From Azadirachta indica (lineage: Eukaryota > Streptophyta > Magnoliopsida > Sapindales > Meliaceae), in the NCBI GenBank assembly GCA_022749755.1, contig CM040444.1, positions 4,219,009-4,283,008 on the forward strand: a stretch of 64,000 nucleotides of DNA, read 5' to 3'. Positions 47,061 through 58,848 of this stretch are shown here, piece after piece (within the stretch, counting starts at the first letter, position 1; each line of letters opens with the position of its first letter). The translations under genes and the position numbers were made by a program. The notes below the pieces were generated by a model. That model searched no databases. It saw nothing but the letters and a program-made list of their open reading frames with translations, and was not told the origin of the DNA.

Positions 47061-47224
47061 CATACTAAAATCAAATCATGTTTATAAACATTGAGTGAAA
47101 TATCTTAATCTATTAATGTCAAGTAAGTCATAAAATTAAAGAATATATCAAATTTCTCTATTTTTATTGGTAAAACATAAAGTGTAAAACCATAAAACCC
47201 CCAATTAACTTAAAAAATATAAAT

Positions 47225-47500
47225 AAGAAACTCAAAACCATAACAGTTTCATTAGTTATTGACGGCTGTGATATTTGGGCAACAGACTGATTGGTGAATG
47301 AAACCAATTTGTTTTGAAATTGAAAACACTTTTGTTGTTGCCATTTCCCATTGTTGTAGTTGTTGTTGAGAAGTTTCGATCTAAGAAAAAGAAAGGCTGA
47401 AACTTGCTGGTCACGGTGACATTGATGTTATTTCCAAGAAAATGCCCAGGAGATTTTGAGTCTGTTTGAATGATTCACTGCTTTGAAGAAGATGCCGTGT
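47225..47500. repeat. Two short intergenic blocks (X and Y) shared with the ANK4 upstream region
   Basis: Block X (about 47265-47370, 'gaaattgaaaacactt', 'gttgtagttgttg') matches 60430-60540. Block Y (about 47390-47490, 'gctgaaacttgc', 'gatgttatttccaagaaaatgccc') matches 59308-59420. Here X is directly followed by Y; near ANK4 the order is reversed and they lie a kilobase apart. Not coding as far as I can see. Confidence 0.6.
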
Positions 47501-50500
47501 CTGTATAACTATTTTTGTAAATTAACAAATAGGTCCTTATTATTACTAAAACAACAAACAAAAGTATACTCTAGTTTTTTGTAATAAATAGATTCTTACC
47601 TAGAGTGTCACATACATGTTAAAATTACTAAAATATGTTCTTATTTATTGTTTTTTTTCAATATTTAAAGACCTATTCGTTGTTACTCTGATTAGTTTTA
47701 TTTCATTATGAAAATGGAAAATAATTTTGTAAAGTTGGAGAGTAATGTGTACAAACCAATCAGATAGTAACATGTAGCATCCTCTCCCCCATCGATATAT
47801 TTGACTACCATTTAGTAAAGAGGTATGCGACAAATAAACACATGTTCTATTTATATTTAATAATCTGACTGTCCTAAAATGACTGAAATATCTTTTATTT
47901 TTAAGTTACGTAACTTTATCTGACTATTAGTTGGATAGGTCCTATGTCCTTACTCCTAACACTCCAAATTTTGCTTCACAAAACAAAAATTAAGGTGTAA
48001 CTTAATTTTAAATTACATTAAATTTAATATTATAAATAAAATAAAATTTTCAAATACAATATAAAATCTCGAAGTTTAACAAAATTTTATTGACAAGTGA
48101 AGCTAAAATAGAAGTTCAAATCTAAATGTTCTTTATAACATAACATTCCAATCTCCAAAATGGTTAACTTTTAAACCTCTATCAATTATTTATTTATACC
48201 TTAATCTGTAAAATAATGATGACGAGGGGTAAACCACCTATTCGGTAAGTAAACTTATGCATAAAATTATAAATAAATAGTAAAAAATCAATTATAAAGC
48301 ATTAATTTTAAGAACAATAACATTATAATTAAATAAACAAATTCTTATTTTAGTATAAACATTCAATAATATGTAAACATAAACATCACACTTAATAAAT
48401 CAAAACACGAAAGAATTTATAACATTTAATATGCAACAACACATTTAATAATATATTTAACTCATGTGTCATAGTATCACCAGTATTTCGGTATCTCATT
48501 TATAATAATTCAGTAGATTTATACTCAAGAAACCCAATCATTAACAGTTAATAAGTGCACAAACAGTAATTCAACAAACCAATTGGTAACACTAACAAAA
48601 ACAGTTACTATAGACAATGAGGTAAACATTAATTACTAAATATAATTTTCATATACAGTAAGTTCAGTAATATTTATTTCTCATATTAATTCATGTAATG
48701 CATTTAATGAGTTATATAAAAAAGTACATCTAATAATCATTTTTAAACTAGTGTATGAAGAAAATAGGTTTCGTAGATACCTAAGAAAGAAAATTTTGAT
48801 GAGAAAATAATGCAGTTTATGATTTAATACATAAACTATTTAAGTAAAATTAATTTTCTTTAAACTAAAATATGCATTTAGAAAAATATTAATCTCATTT
48901 AAAAAAATTAATAAGATGAGAAAAAACACAATTTTCTAATAAACTAGTTAACAAGTTTTATAAAATCATGAAAATGATGCAAACTAATAAAATTTAGAAT
49001 TTAGTAAACAAATGCATGAAACAACTCCATTTCTTATAAACATATCCATGTTTACAATTGTCATTAATCGTTTTAAACATTTGATTATAACATATTATAT
49101 AAAAATCTATTTATCTTGAAACAATGACAAGCCAATAAAATTTCTCTATGCTTAACAGTAAGTCACCCATTTTCTGAATTAACTAAGTTTTTAAGAATTT
49201 CCTTCTACCAAAACTTAAAAAGATGTAGAATTTAGAGAGAAAACTTTTAAAGAGTATTTAATAAATTTGTAAAGTAAAACTTATGGTGTAAAGTGAGATA
49301 CTTGTACTTATTTATAACCAAAAATTGGCTTTCAAGTTTAAACAGTGATAACGTAATATTTAATTTCAAAAATTAAATAAACTAATCTATCAAGATCATA
49401 AATTCAAATTTGAATTTTTAAATCAAAATTATTATCCATCCTATTTAATTGCAATCAAAATCTTAATTTTAAATTTGAGAATATTGCATTACAATTCCGA
49501 GACCCTTCTTTGTGTGGATAGTCCTTCCTTTATACGTGTATGAGGTAGAAATCTCTCATCTTTATGTGGCTACTTCTCCTTCCATATATATTTATGTGTG
49601 TGAAATAAAAATCTCATTAACATGTAACTAAATATCTAAGATGAATTGTCAGAGTAATTATATAAACATCCCAACAGACTTCTAACTGTTGTAATATTAA
49701 TATTTCAACAAAAAAAGTTACATAATCTTACATTTATTCTTATGTTATATAATCCTACGTTGTAGCCTCCAAATTTTATATTGTACTGGTAATTTGATCA
49801 TTTGACTCATTTTAATACGGTCATAGACTTATTTTATAAGAATATGAAATCTTGTATATTTGTTATGCTACTCTAATTAAAACTAGTAATTCCATTTATT
49901 ATATTTTAAAATAAAATGTGATGCTACAAATTTCAATAAGCCCTAGAACTCTAGTGTATTTGGAATTTGATTCCAACGATCACACAGATAATTTTTATGT
50001 ATGAGAAATGATCCATATATGTGATTCATTTTCTTATCATTTATAATCTTTTTTTTAGAAAAAATAAATATAATAAATTCTAACTAATATGAGTTATTTA
50101 AACTTATTCTGGTGGGAGGCTTTGCTCATTTTATAAGATATATTTACCGCGTATTAAAGTAAACTATTTTATTATAATTAGTACACTTTTAATGTTTAAA
50201 TATAAATGTTCATTTTAGAAATTATAAATATTTGAAAGATAATATGTTTATATTTACATACTTATAAATGAAATACTAGTATATAACGCATGAAGAAGTG
50301 AATTGAGTTTTTAACAAATATTAACAATAAATTTGACGAGCAACTCAAATACACAAAACAAAATGCAATAAAATAAAGAGAAATAGAGTTGAGAGAATGA
50401 ACAACATATTTATGGTGGTTCAACAAACACTCAGCCTCAAATCCACTTATTTATATTAGCAAATATACCTAATTAAATTAATTTGTATAAATGTATTCTT

Positions 50501-50579
50501 ATATTCATATAATAATATATTAATTGTATTAGTTTGTTTTATAATTAAAGTAATATATTATTGAAAAATGAAGAAGAGG
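47501..50579. other. 3 kb AT-rich intergenic DNA, no gene recognised
   Basis: Only short stop-rich frames on both strands. Some stretches resemble decayed LTR sequence, but I cannot identify ends. Confidence 0.5.
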
Positions 50580-51840
50580 GAATACAAGAGAATTGAGGGC
50601 TTAGCAATAAATAAGGTTTAAAAATAGCCAAATACAGCACAAAATAGCAAGAAGAAACAGCAGTAAACTACAATATTTTTTGCTGCAAAAGAGCAAAAAC
50701 CATACTGCTGTTTTCATTGTGCAGACAGCAAACAGAAGCAACTTAACAGCAGAGTATATCAACAGTAGCAGAATCTGAGCCAGCAGCAGGTGGGAAGATA
50801 GAATAGTAGCAAGACAGCACAACAAACACTTTCAGCCCAGCAGAAATCAGGTGGAAAATAGCACCAGCAGTAAGTTCGGCACTAATCCAAAAACAGAATG
50901 AAAACCCAGAAATAGCATAACACAGGCTGGGTAACAACACTCCCAACAACAGCAAACAACAGCGGTTCCCAGCAGCATATAACTAAACAACTTCTCTCAA
51001 CAGTAGATCCATCATTATATAACACCAAGTACATATATAGTATTTGAAGAAGCAAAGAATTAATGACCAATAAAATATCCTAACCAGCAGTTGACAAGCT
51101 GTCCAAAAATTCTGTAATCGGCAACAACAGCAGTAGACCAACCAAATAATAGTAGACATATCTTAGAAGATAATTAGATATTATGAAATAAATCGAAAGT
51201 TGAGGACACCCCAAGCATTTAAATGTAAGTCTCTGCAAATAAGAGGAGAAGGATCATTCCACCAGCAAAAGAAAGAACAGGTTAAACCATGGTTAGTTAA
51301 CTTATCAACCACTTTATTTCCCTCCTTCTTGGATGTGCAAAAAATAAGCTTGCATACCATTAGGAAGCTGAAGAGAGTTAAGCCAGTGGATGCAAAGTAG
51401 CCATAGAGGACTGAACTTGCATTTTTGAAAACAATTCAATATCAATGTCCCGACAGCTGTATTTGCATCAGTAGCAGCAAGCCTAAAATTCATCAGCCCC
51501 AATACTAGAACACTACAGTAGCAATGTCCCAGCAATTGTACTTGCATCAGTAGCAGCAAGCCTAAATTCATTAGCAGAGGCAGAGCAGAGTAGTAGACAA
51601 TTAAAGACTACATATTTAATACCCAGCAACCACAAACCAGCAGCCATAGCAGCAACAAAGAAGCAGTAGGACAAAATCCTTCGAACAGAAAATTACAAAA
51701 GGACTTTATGGCCCTCACTTGAAGAACAAGCCAGAAAACAATAAGCAGAAGCATAGCAGAGCAGTAGACAAATAAAGGCTGCACATTCCAGCAACCACAA
51801 ACCAGCAGCCTGCACATAAGAAAGGAAAAATTCACAAAAA
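50580..51840 (-). mobile_element. LINE remnant (minus strand) in CAG-rich sequence
   Basis: On the minus strand, 51345-51181 encodes the C-terminal tail of a plant LINE RNase H domain: KEGNKVVDKL after one frameshift, CWWNDPSPLICRDLHL, WGVLNF, stop at 51181. Sequence on both sides (50600-51170 and 51400-51840) is rich in 'cagcag', 'agcaac' and 'cagtag' words, which create leucine- and cysteine-rich but meaningless minus-strand frames. A block containing 'gcatcagtagcagcaagcct' is tandemly duplicated (51468-51486, 51545-51563). Reverse transcriptase is missing. Confidence 0.7.
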
Positions 51841-54075
51841 TTATTAATTGTATTATTAATTTATAGAAATATTATTTAATATTATGTCTAAAAATTACAT
51901 ATAAGGTTTGTAATTTATAATAATAAATTATATCAATATACTTTTAAGATAAAATTTTTTTATCTTATTTTAACAATTAATTTATGAAAAAAATAAATAT
52001 TTATTTTTATTATGTTATTTTTAACATATGAAATGGCAATTTCTTGTATAAAAAATTAATTTATTATTATTAAAAAGATATAAAAATTATTGTTAGATAA
52101 TAGAATTATTATAATAATATAAATTAAATATTTATTCATTGTTAAATATATTTGATCTACACATTATAATGAATAAATCAAAGTGGTGCAGTGGTAAGAT
52201 TATATATATTCTACTAAGTTTTATATTCTAGTCTAGCAACTACAATTTTTTTTCATATTTGGCGTAAATCAAACAGGATCAAAAGTGGGTAGAAGGCTAC
52301 GAGTATCTCCGACCTATTGCCATCCCTAATGGTTAAGAACTTATTTGATATAAGTGGACAAATTATGTCTTAATTTGTATAAATACAGAAAAATTAAGGA
52401 CATGGATGTTATTATCCCTCGAGTGTACATAACTTTCTAGACGAATAATATCTTCAGTCTACAATATTACTATTAAAATTTATCAAAATTGGAAAGTTTT
52501 AATTAAATTTATAATCTATTATTGTTCGAAAATTTATACTCAATTTAGACATATTTATCTCCTTTTTTTTAAAGAAAGATGATATTTACTTTCTATTTGA
52601 AAAGAATTGAATTGATCTCTATTTTATTTTTGAAAGGAATTAAACCATATCCTCTAAAAATAAGGGTAAGGTATCAACCATTCCAATTAAGAGGGTGATT
52701 AGATTGAATCAAATAAATTCTTAAAAGACTTCTTTCCATTACTATAGACGGTTTTTTTTTTTTAACAAAAAAAGAAATTATGAAAATGTGAAAAAAAATT
52801 CAAAAAGCAAATCCAACAATATCTGAAAATTTACAATCAACAGCTATAAGGGGATAGATGCCAAGGAATTCGCGTATGATACCTCTTTTTCTTCTAGACT
52901 AAATGATTTACCTTGTCTTTTTGACCTATCAAAAGTCGAACCTGTGAAGGTTCTTACTGGGAATAAACAGTGTTAGGATTTATATTGGCTTCATATCACA
53001 ATTAAATATATCTAAGAATTTTCATTTCTGAAAAACTTTTGGGACTTTTTGCGAGACGGAAATTTTATTGTAATAAAAATTACGACAGTAAAATCTGCAA
53101 CATTTGCCTTTTAATTAAATTCTATGTATATTAATTTTTTTTAATTATTTTAAAATTAGTTGATTGTCAAATTTCAACTACAAAATATAGATTTATTATT
53201 CTACAACACAAAAAAGAGAGAGATTTTTTGAAAAAATTTACTAATGTAAGAATTCTTTTTAAATTAAGAGATTTATTTCTTTAAGAAATAAGAAGTAACG
53301 AAACAAAAATTTTCTTTAGACTGTATTATGTTCCTTTAAATAAGCAATTTTTTTGTCAAAATTTGTTAAACCTTTGTATGTGAAAAACTCTTCTGTAAAA
53401 ACTTTTTGAAAGTGTGATTTTTGTTTTTTATTTTCTAAGTTTTTCAATTATTTTTCTATACTTTAATTGAAAATAACTTAACGGGAGATTATTTGTCTGC
53501 AGTTAACTATTACGATAAACTTAAAAATTTAAATCTCTTAAATGTTGTGAAGATATTTGTAATTGTGTCTTTTGAAAAAAAAACTTAATTTTTTTTGCAA
53601 GAGAAAGTCGTATTCATCGAAGGGAGTTCAGCAACATTAAAGGAATCTTGCAAAATAAGGTTATCTAAAATAATTTTATACAGTAACGATAACAAATACA
53701 AAATCATTGGTTTTGTATAACTTTGGACGTAATCTCATAGATGTAGAATTGAAAAATCTGAACCATGTTAAAATTGTATGTTTTTATAATTTTTATTTGT
53801 GACGTGTTGATATAATTAAATGTGAAATTAATTAATATTAGTTAATTAATTTAAAAATTAGTTAAAATTGATATTAACAGTAATTGAATATGTTGAACGA
53901 TGTGATATTTGCGTTATACCTAAGATACTGATACTTCCGCGAATGTACAGCAGGAATTACAGTCCCATTAGGGATTCAGATTCATGAATTGAGCCACGTA
54001 CTTGGATGTTTGACTGTTGTTCGTCCCAGAATGCAAGGGAACCAATGAAGTCCAAGAAGACTTTGACAATATCAA

Positions 54076-54082
<7 letters not shown>
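51841..54082. other. AT-rich intergenic DNA, repeat fragments, no gene
   Basis: Contains a tRNA-like block at 52181-52250 ('gtggtgcagtggtaaga', then 'tatattctagtcta'), possibly a SINE remnant, and an LTR-like stretch at 53614-53790 related to 32660-32890. No convincing reading frame. Confidence 0.4.

Positions 54083-54109
<27 letters not shown>
54083..54109. repeat. (GT)n microsatellite
   Basis: About 13 uninterrupted GT units. Confidence 0.95.
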
Positions 54110-54903
54110 TGGAAATTGATGCTCTGATAGCACCGTTGCAAAATTTATGAGGAGAAAGAATTTGTAAAATGATATTTTGCATAACAAAGAGAATTTTATT
54201 TTATTTTTTTTTTACATAGAAGGATATTTTGACACAGAGGTGGAAGCTCTCTTACATTTGACTTCTCATGACCTTTTAAAAATCTAATTGAAATTTATTA
54301 AAATTGTGGACCAATCATGTTTTTATATAGACATACTTATCTTGTCTTATCACTAAACTATTGCTAGTCAAGTTTCCCAAATGTCGAACGAATTCTTCTA
54401 GTGTATGCCAGCACACATTTTCGTTGACGGACCTGATTACATGTATTTTATTTTGTTCTAGAAATTACATTTCTTAAAAATTAAGTCACATGTGAACTTA
54501 TGTTTTTTTTTCTACAAATTGCATTATTTTCTTAACACATTATTCAAATGTTTATTTTCTCGGTCTGTTAGGTCAAAGAAACAAGAAACTCGGAACAATG
54601 TTAATTGTAAGCCTGATTTTTTTTTTTTTTTTAAAGTCAAAGGGGTGAGTCATAATCTAACTATATTTTCAATTCCTTCCCCTTCCCCACATTCGAATAT
54701 GCAGCTGTAAGCTCAGGGCTTACAATTATACGTTTCCAACACTTTCAAAGAAATTACCATCAATAACAAACAATTGACTATCAAAACAACAATTAACAGC
54801 TCTTTCACATTGATCCAAGAGATGCACTCATCTTATATATGCAATTATAAATACCAAGAAATGGTCTTCTGTACGCTAAATACCCACAGATATCAAACGA
54901 GGG

Positions 54904-56456
54904 ATGGAAAGAATGGAAAGCATGCTTTATGAAGCAGCATTAAAAGGGAGTGTAAATACCTTGTTAGAATTGCAACACAAAGACCGACTCATCGTTGATA
55001 AAGTCGGCAAGAATTTTCTATCTGAGGGTCCTTTACATGTAGCAGCATCGCTCGGGCATGTGGATTTTGTTAGGGAGGTTTTGCACCAAAAGCCTGAACT
55101 TGCCGGAGAGTTAGACTCACAACGGTCTTCAGCTCTGCACAAAGCATCGCATAAGGGTTATGTTGGTGTAGTTCAAGCATTGCTTCAAGTTAATCCCGAG
55201 ATGTGTTTCGCTCGCGATGCAGATGGAAGAAACCCTCTTCATCTTGCAGCCATGAGAGGTCGGATTGATGTGTTGGAAGAGTTGCTGAGAGCAAAACCGC
55301 TAGCAGCTTCAGCCACTACGATTTGGGGTGACAACATCTTGCATTTGTGTGTGCAACACAATCAGTTTCAGGCACTGAAGTTTTTGCTGGAAAAAATAGA
55401 TGACCAAGAATTGTTGAATGCTAAGAACGATTTTGGCTTGACCATCTTTCACCTTGCGGTGGCTGATAAACAAATTGAGGTATGAATAATTCATATGCAA
55501 ATAAAGGACAAAGGCATATTATACAAAATGGAACAAAAAACATGTTTCGTAAAAATACATTCAGTGATTAGTTCAGACATCCATATATGCATCTATTTAT
55601 GCTTAATCATGTACTAAAGGTTGAGTCTCCAGATGTTCATTTAATTTAATAAGCCTTTCTTGTCTAATATTAAGCAAGAACATGAAATGTGCAGGCCATC
55701 AAGTCTTTGACGACGAGAACAACATTAAAAGTGAATGCTCTTAATTCAAATGGCATCACAGCACTGGATATCTTGACACAAAGCAAAAGAGATCCGAAAG
55801 ATTCAGAGATTTGGGAGTTGCTTCGACGTGGTGGAGCAATTAGTGCAAAGGATATTCAACTATCAGTTAATGAACTCAGCATCACAAAGAACAACAGTTT
55901 GCAAAAAGATAAAGGTATAGAAACTGTTCATAACAAGGAAGATAACTGGTTGGAGAAAAAGCGCCATGCGTTGATGGTGGTAGCATCACTAATTGCTACA
56001 ATGGCTTTCCAAGCATGTGTGAACCCTCCTCATAATCCTTATTCTGATGAACGGCATCCATATGCATATATATATGGTACTTTTACGTTATATAATACTA
56101 TAGGTTTTCTGACTTCTCTTAGCATTGTACTATTGCTCATAAGCGGCTTACCACTTAAGCGTAGGCTTTTCGTGTGGATTTTTATGGTGATCATGTGGAT
56201 TGCAATCACTGCAGTGGCATTCACTTATATTGTCTGTATAGGTTTCCTAGCAGACCCTTATTCAGATGATGAATGGTATTCAACTCCTTCATCTATGGTA
56301 ATTTTTGTATGGATTGGCGTTGCGCTGATACTTTTTCTCGGCCACAGCACTCGGCTTATGGTGAAGATAATCAAGTACATAAAAAAATCAATTAGGAGAC
56401 GAAGTCTTATCCATAATCAAGATGGTAGTGTACCAGCAATAGCTTCCATTGTGTAA
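54904..56456 (+). CDS. ANK3: ankyrin-repeat/PGG four-pass membrane protein (two exons, 445 residues)
   Basis: Exons 54904-55479 and 55695-56456, phase 0, with a 215-base GT-AG intron; exon 1 has exactly the same length (576 bases) as in ANK1. About six ankyrin repeats fill residues 5-230 (GPLHVAASLGHVD, SALHKASHKGYVG, NPLHLAAMRGRID, TIFHLAVADKQIE). The PGG domain begins at about 277 (WLEKKRHALMVVASLIATM), and four membrane segments lie near 283-300, 325-347, 352-378 and 391-413. The protein ends in ASIV, as does ANK1. The loop after membrane segment 1 is short, the more usual form. Upstream, 'ctttcaaagaaatt' at about 54745 is shared with ANK1 and ANK4 and probably lies in the 5' leader. Intact; likely an ACD6/ITN1/BDA1-type signalling protein of the cell periphery. 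Confidence 0.92.
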
Positions 56457-56771
56457 AGTATATATCAACCACTACGTATATTTTGTAGATATATGTTTGT
56501 TGTTTGTGCTTGTTTATAAGTTTGTTAATTGTCTTGCTTGTATTTCAAACAATAATGTATTTGTCGTGGAAAAGTTTTCTGTAGGACTCATTTGTTTGTC
56601 TAAAATATTAATGTATCCAAATTTGACTGTATCCCTGCTTGATTTAAATATAAAATTATTTAACAATTAATTAACTATTGACTTCCTCTCCGTTAAGTGT
56701 TGATACTTCTCAAGTTCATCTTAATTCATTAACATGACCATATTTAAGATTATATATAATATACCTAAAAC
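56457..56771. other. ANK3 3' flank
   Basis: No gene; AT-rich, presumably 3' untranslated region and terminator region. Confidence 0.5.
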
Positions 56772-58848
56772 ATAAGTTGGTGGGGTAGTTTTTAATTTTA
56801 ATTAATTATTTAATTAATTGACTAATATTAATTAATTTCACAATTAATTAAGGAGAATTTTCTATTCACCTATTGTTTGACCTAATACCTTGATATCCTT
56901 TATTATTTTCATAATATATTAAATCTCCCTATGTTAGTTAATATGATTAAGTATAGTAATATGTGAGTTCTTAAATTTTAGTCTATTAATTTAAATAATC
57001 TTAATAGTTTTAAAAAATATCCACAAAAACTTCAATTCATTAAAAAATAACAATTATACTCTTATATAATAGTAATTAGTTAAAATTTTATTTTCAACTC
57101 CTACTTGAAAATAAATATTAAAATAATAATATATGTTATTCTATAACACATCGAATATAAATTTATAAGTTATCTTTTGAATATAAATTTATTTAAACTT
57201 TAAATTTCTTTTTAACATGATATTTATAAATTGAAAGATTAATTTTATAATTTTAAAATTACAAAATTAATCATTCAATTTTATTTAATATTTAGATAGA
57301 TTTTTCATGTTTTAAAAAATTCAAAATTTAGATAAATTTTTATTCAAAAAATAATTTATAATATTTTATTTAATATTTAATATAAAAAAATATTTATATT
57401 GATTAACACAGATGAGAACAATATATTTAAAAAAATATCATACCATTATTATTGCATATACAAATTTATTCATATAAATTGATAGGATTATGTTATATCA
57501 TATTATTACATATCCTTTTCATAAAAAAAAAAATTATTTTGAAGTATTTTTTGATTGTAGAATCCATTCTTTTTGTTTAAAATATCATTTTTTTTAGTTA
57601 TAAAACTCATGACATGTGAGTCTCTAAACCATTAACCTGATTAGTCATAACTAATAGCTTTAAAAATACTCATAAAAGACTCAATTTATTAAAAAAATAA
57701 TGATTATATTCTTATTTAATAGTAATTAACAAAAAAAATGAATAAAATATTAATGTATGATTTATTTCATTTATTTTCTAGTACCTATGTAATATTGAAT
57801 TGTTAATATATTGTAAAATTTTATAATTATATTATAGTACAAATATTAGGATTATATATAATATATATATAAGTATTGTATTATAATAAAGTTTATTTTT
57901 ATATTCGTATTTATTTATGATTTTTTTTTATTCATTTTCTAATACCTAATTAATATTAAATTGGTAATATATTGAAAAATAAATAAACTTATATTTTAAT
58001 TTAATATATTAATAAATATTTAGTTATCAATATGTTATAAAATAAATATATATTTTTTATATTTATTTTTAATTAGGAGTTGAAAATAATTTTTTAGTTA
58101 ATTACTATTATATAAGGATATAATTGTTATTGTTTAACAAATTAAAATTTTTATGGTTATTTTAAAATTATTAGGACTATTTAAATTAATAGGCTAAACT
58201 TTAGGGACTGAGTATTATTATACTTAATCTTTCGTCAATTAACAAAAGGGGTATGTAGGGTATTATAAAAACGATAAGAGGTATCAGAATATTAAAGCAA
58301 ACAATAGGGGAATCAAGAATTCTCTCCAATTAATTATATTAAGTTATCGCCGCTGTATTGGATCTTCTTAAATGATCTTATTTCACAAGATCCCATCACT
58401 CTTAAACTTATCAAACTCCTTTCAATGAACACGACTTCTTCTTTTAAAGAAAATTAAGTTCTTCTCCCCAAAAGCATAATCATAATTGTTTTCATAGCAC
58501 TTTTAGCTCTTTTTCTATAAGAGTTTTTTATCCGTAAAAGGCTTAAGTACTAATTCTAAAAACTATTACTATTTAGAATTATTTGCTTATTCTCAGAAGA
58601 AAATAAATCTCTTAATTACGAAGAATTCTTATCTTCGTAATTTCTAATACATTGTTCCGTCTTTTGATTTATTGATTTCTAAATAAACATTTTCTAATTA
58701 GATTTTGACAATCAATTAATTCTAAAAGAATTAGGAAACTAAATATTTTTGTTGTAACATAATTCTTACCTTAGAAAAAGACTCAAAATTTTCAAAATTG
58801 AAAATTCTTATATTTAATAGTCATATAATGGCAATAAAAATTCTAACA
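56772..58848. repeat. Second copy of the 0.9 kb dispersed repeat, split by a DNA element
   Basis: 56772-56850 and 58328-58848 together match 28137-29056 (shared 'attaattaatttcacaatta', 'ggatcttcttaaatg', and the end '...attctaaca'). The 1.48 kb between them is a later insertion. Confidence 0.7.
56851..58327. mobile_element. Mutator-like non-autonomous element with perfect 9-base target duplication
   Basis: Flanked by 'aattaatta' at 56842-56850 and 58328-58336. The ends are inverted repeats for well over 100 bases (left 'cacctattgtttg' near 56880; right 'caaacaataggggaatc' near 58300). The inside is AT-rich with internally repeated end-like blocks ('attcattaaaaaataa...tagtaatta', at about 57040 and 57690). 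No transposase frame. It sits inside an older repeat whose uninterrupted form is at 28137-29056. Confidence 0.85.

Noticed and set aside
50601..51070. Overlapping leucine/cysteine-rich minus-strand frames that look like membrane proteins
   Set aside because: Produced by CAG-type repeats; frames overlap each other and have no family signature.
52181..52250. Possible tRNA gene
   Set aside because: Box A/B-like words are present but no cloverleaf with acceptor stem can be formed by eye; at best a SINE remnant.
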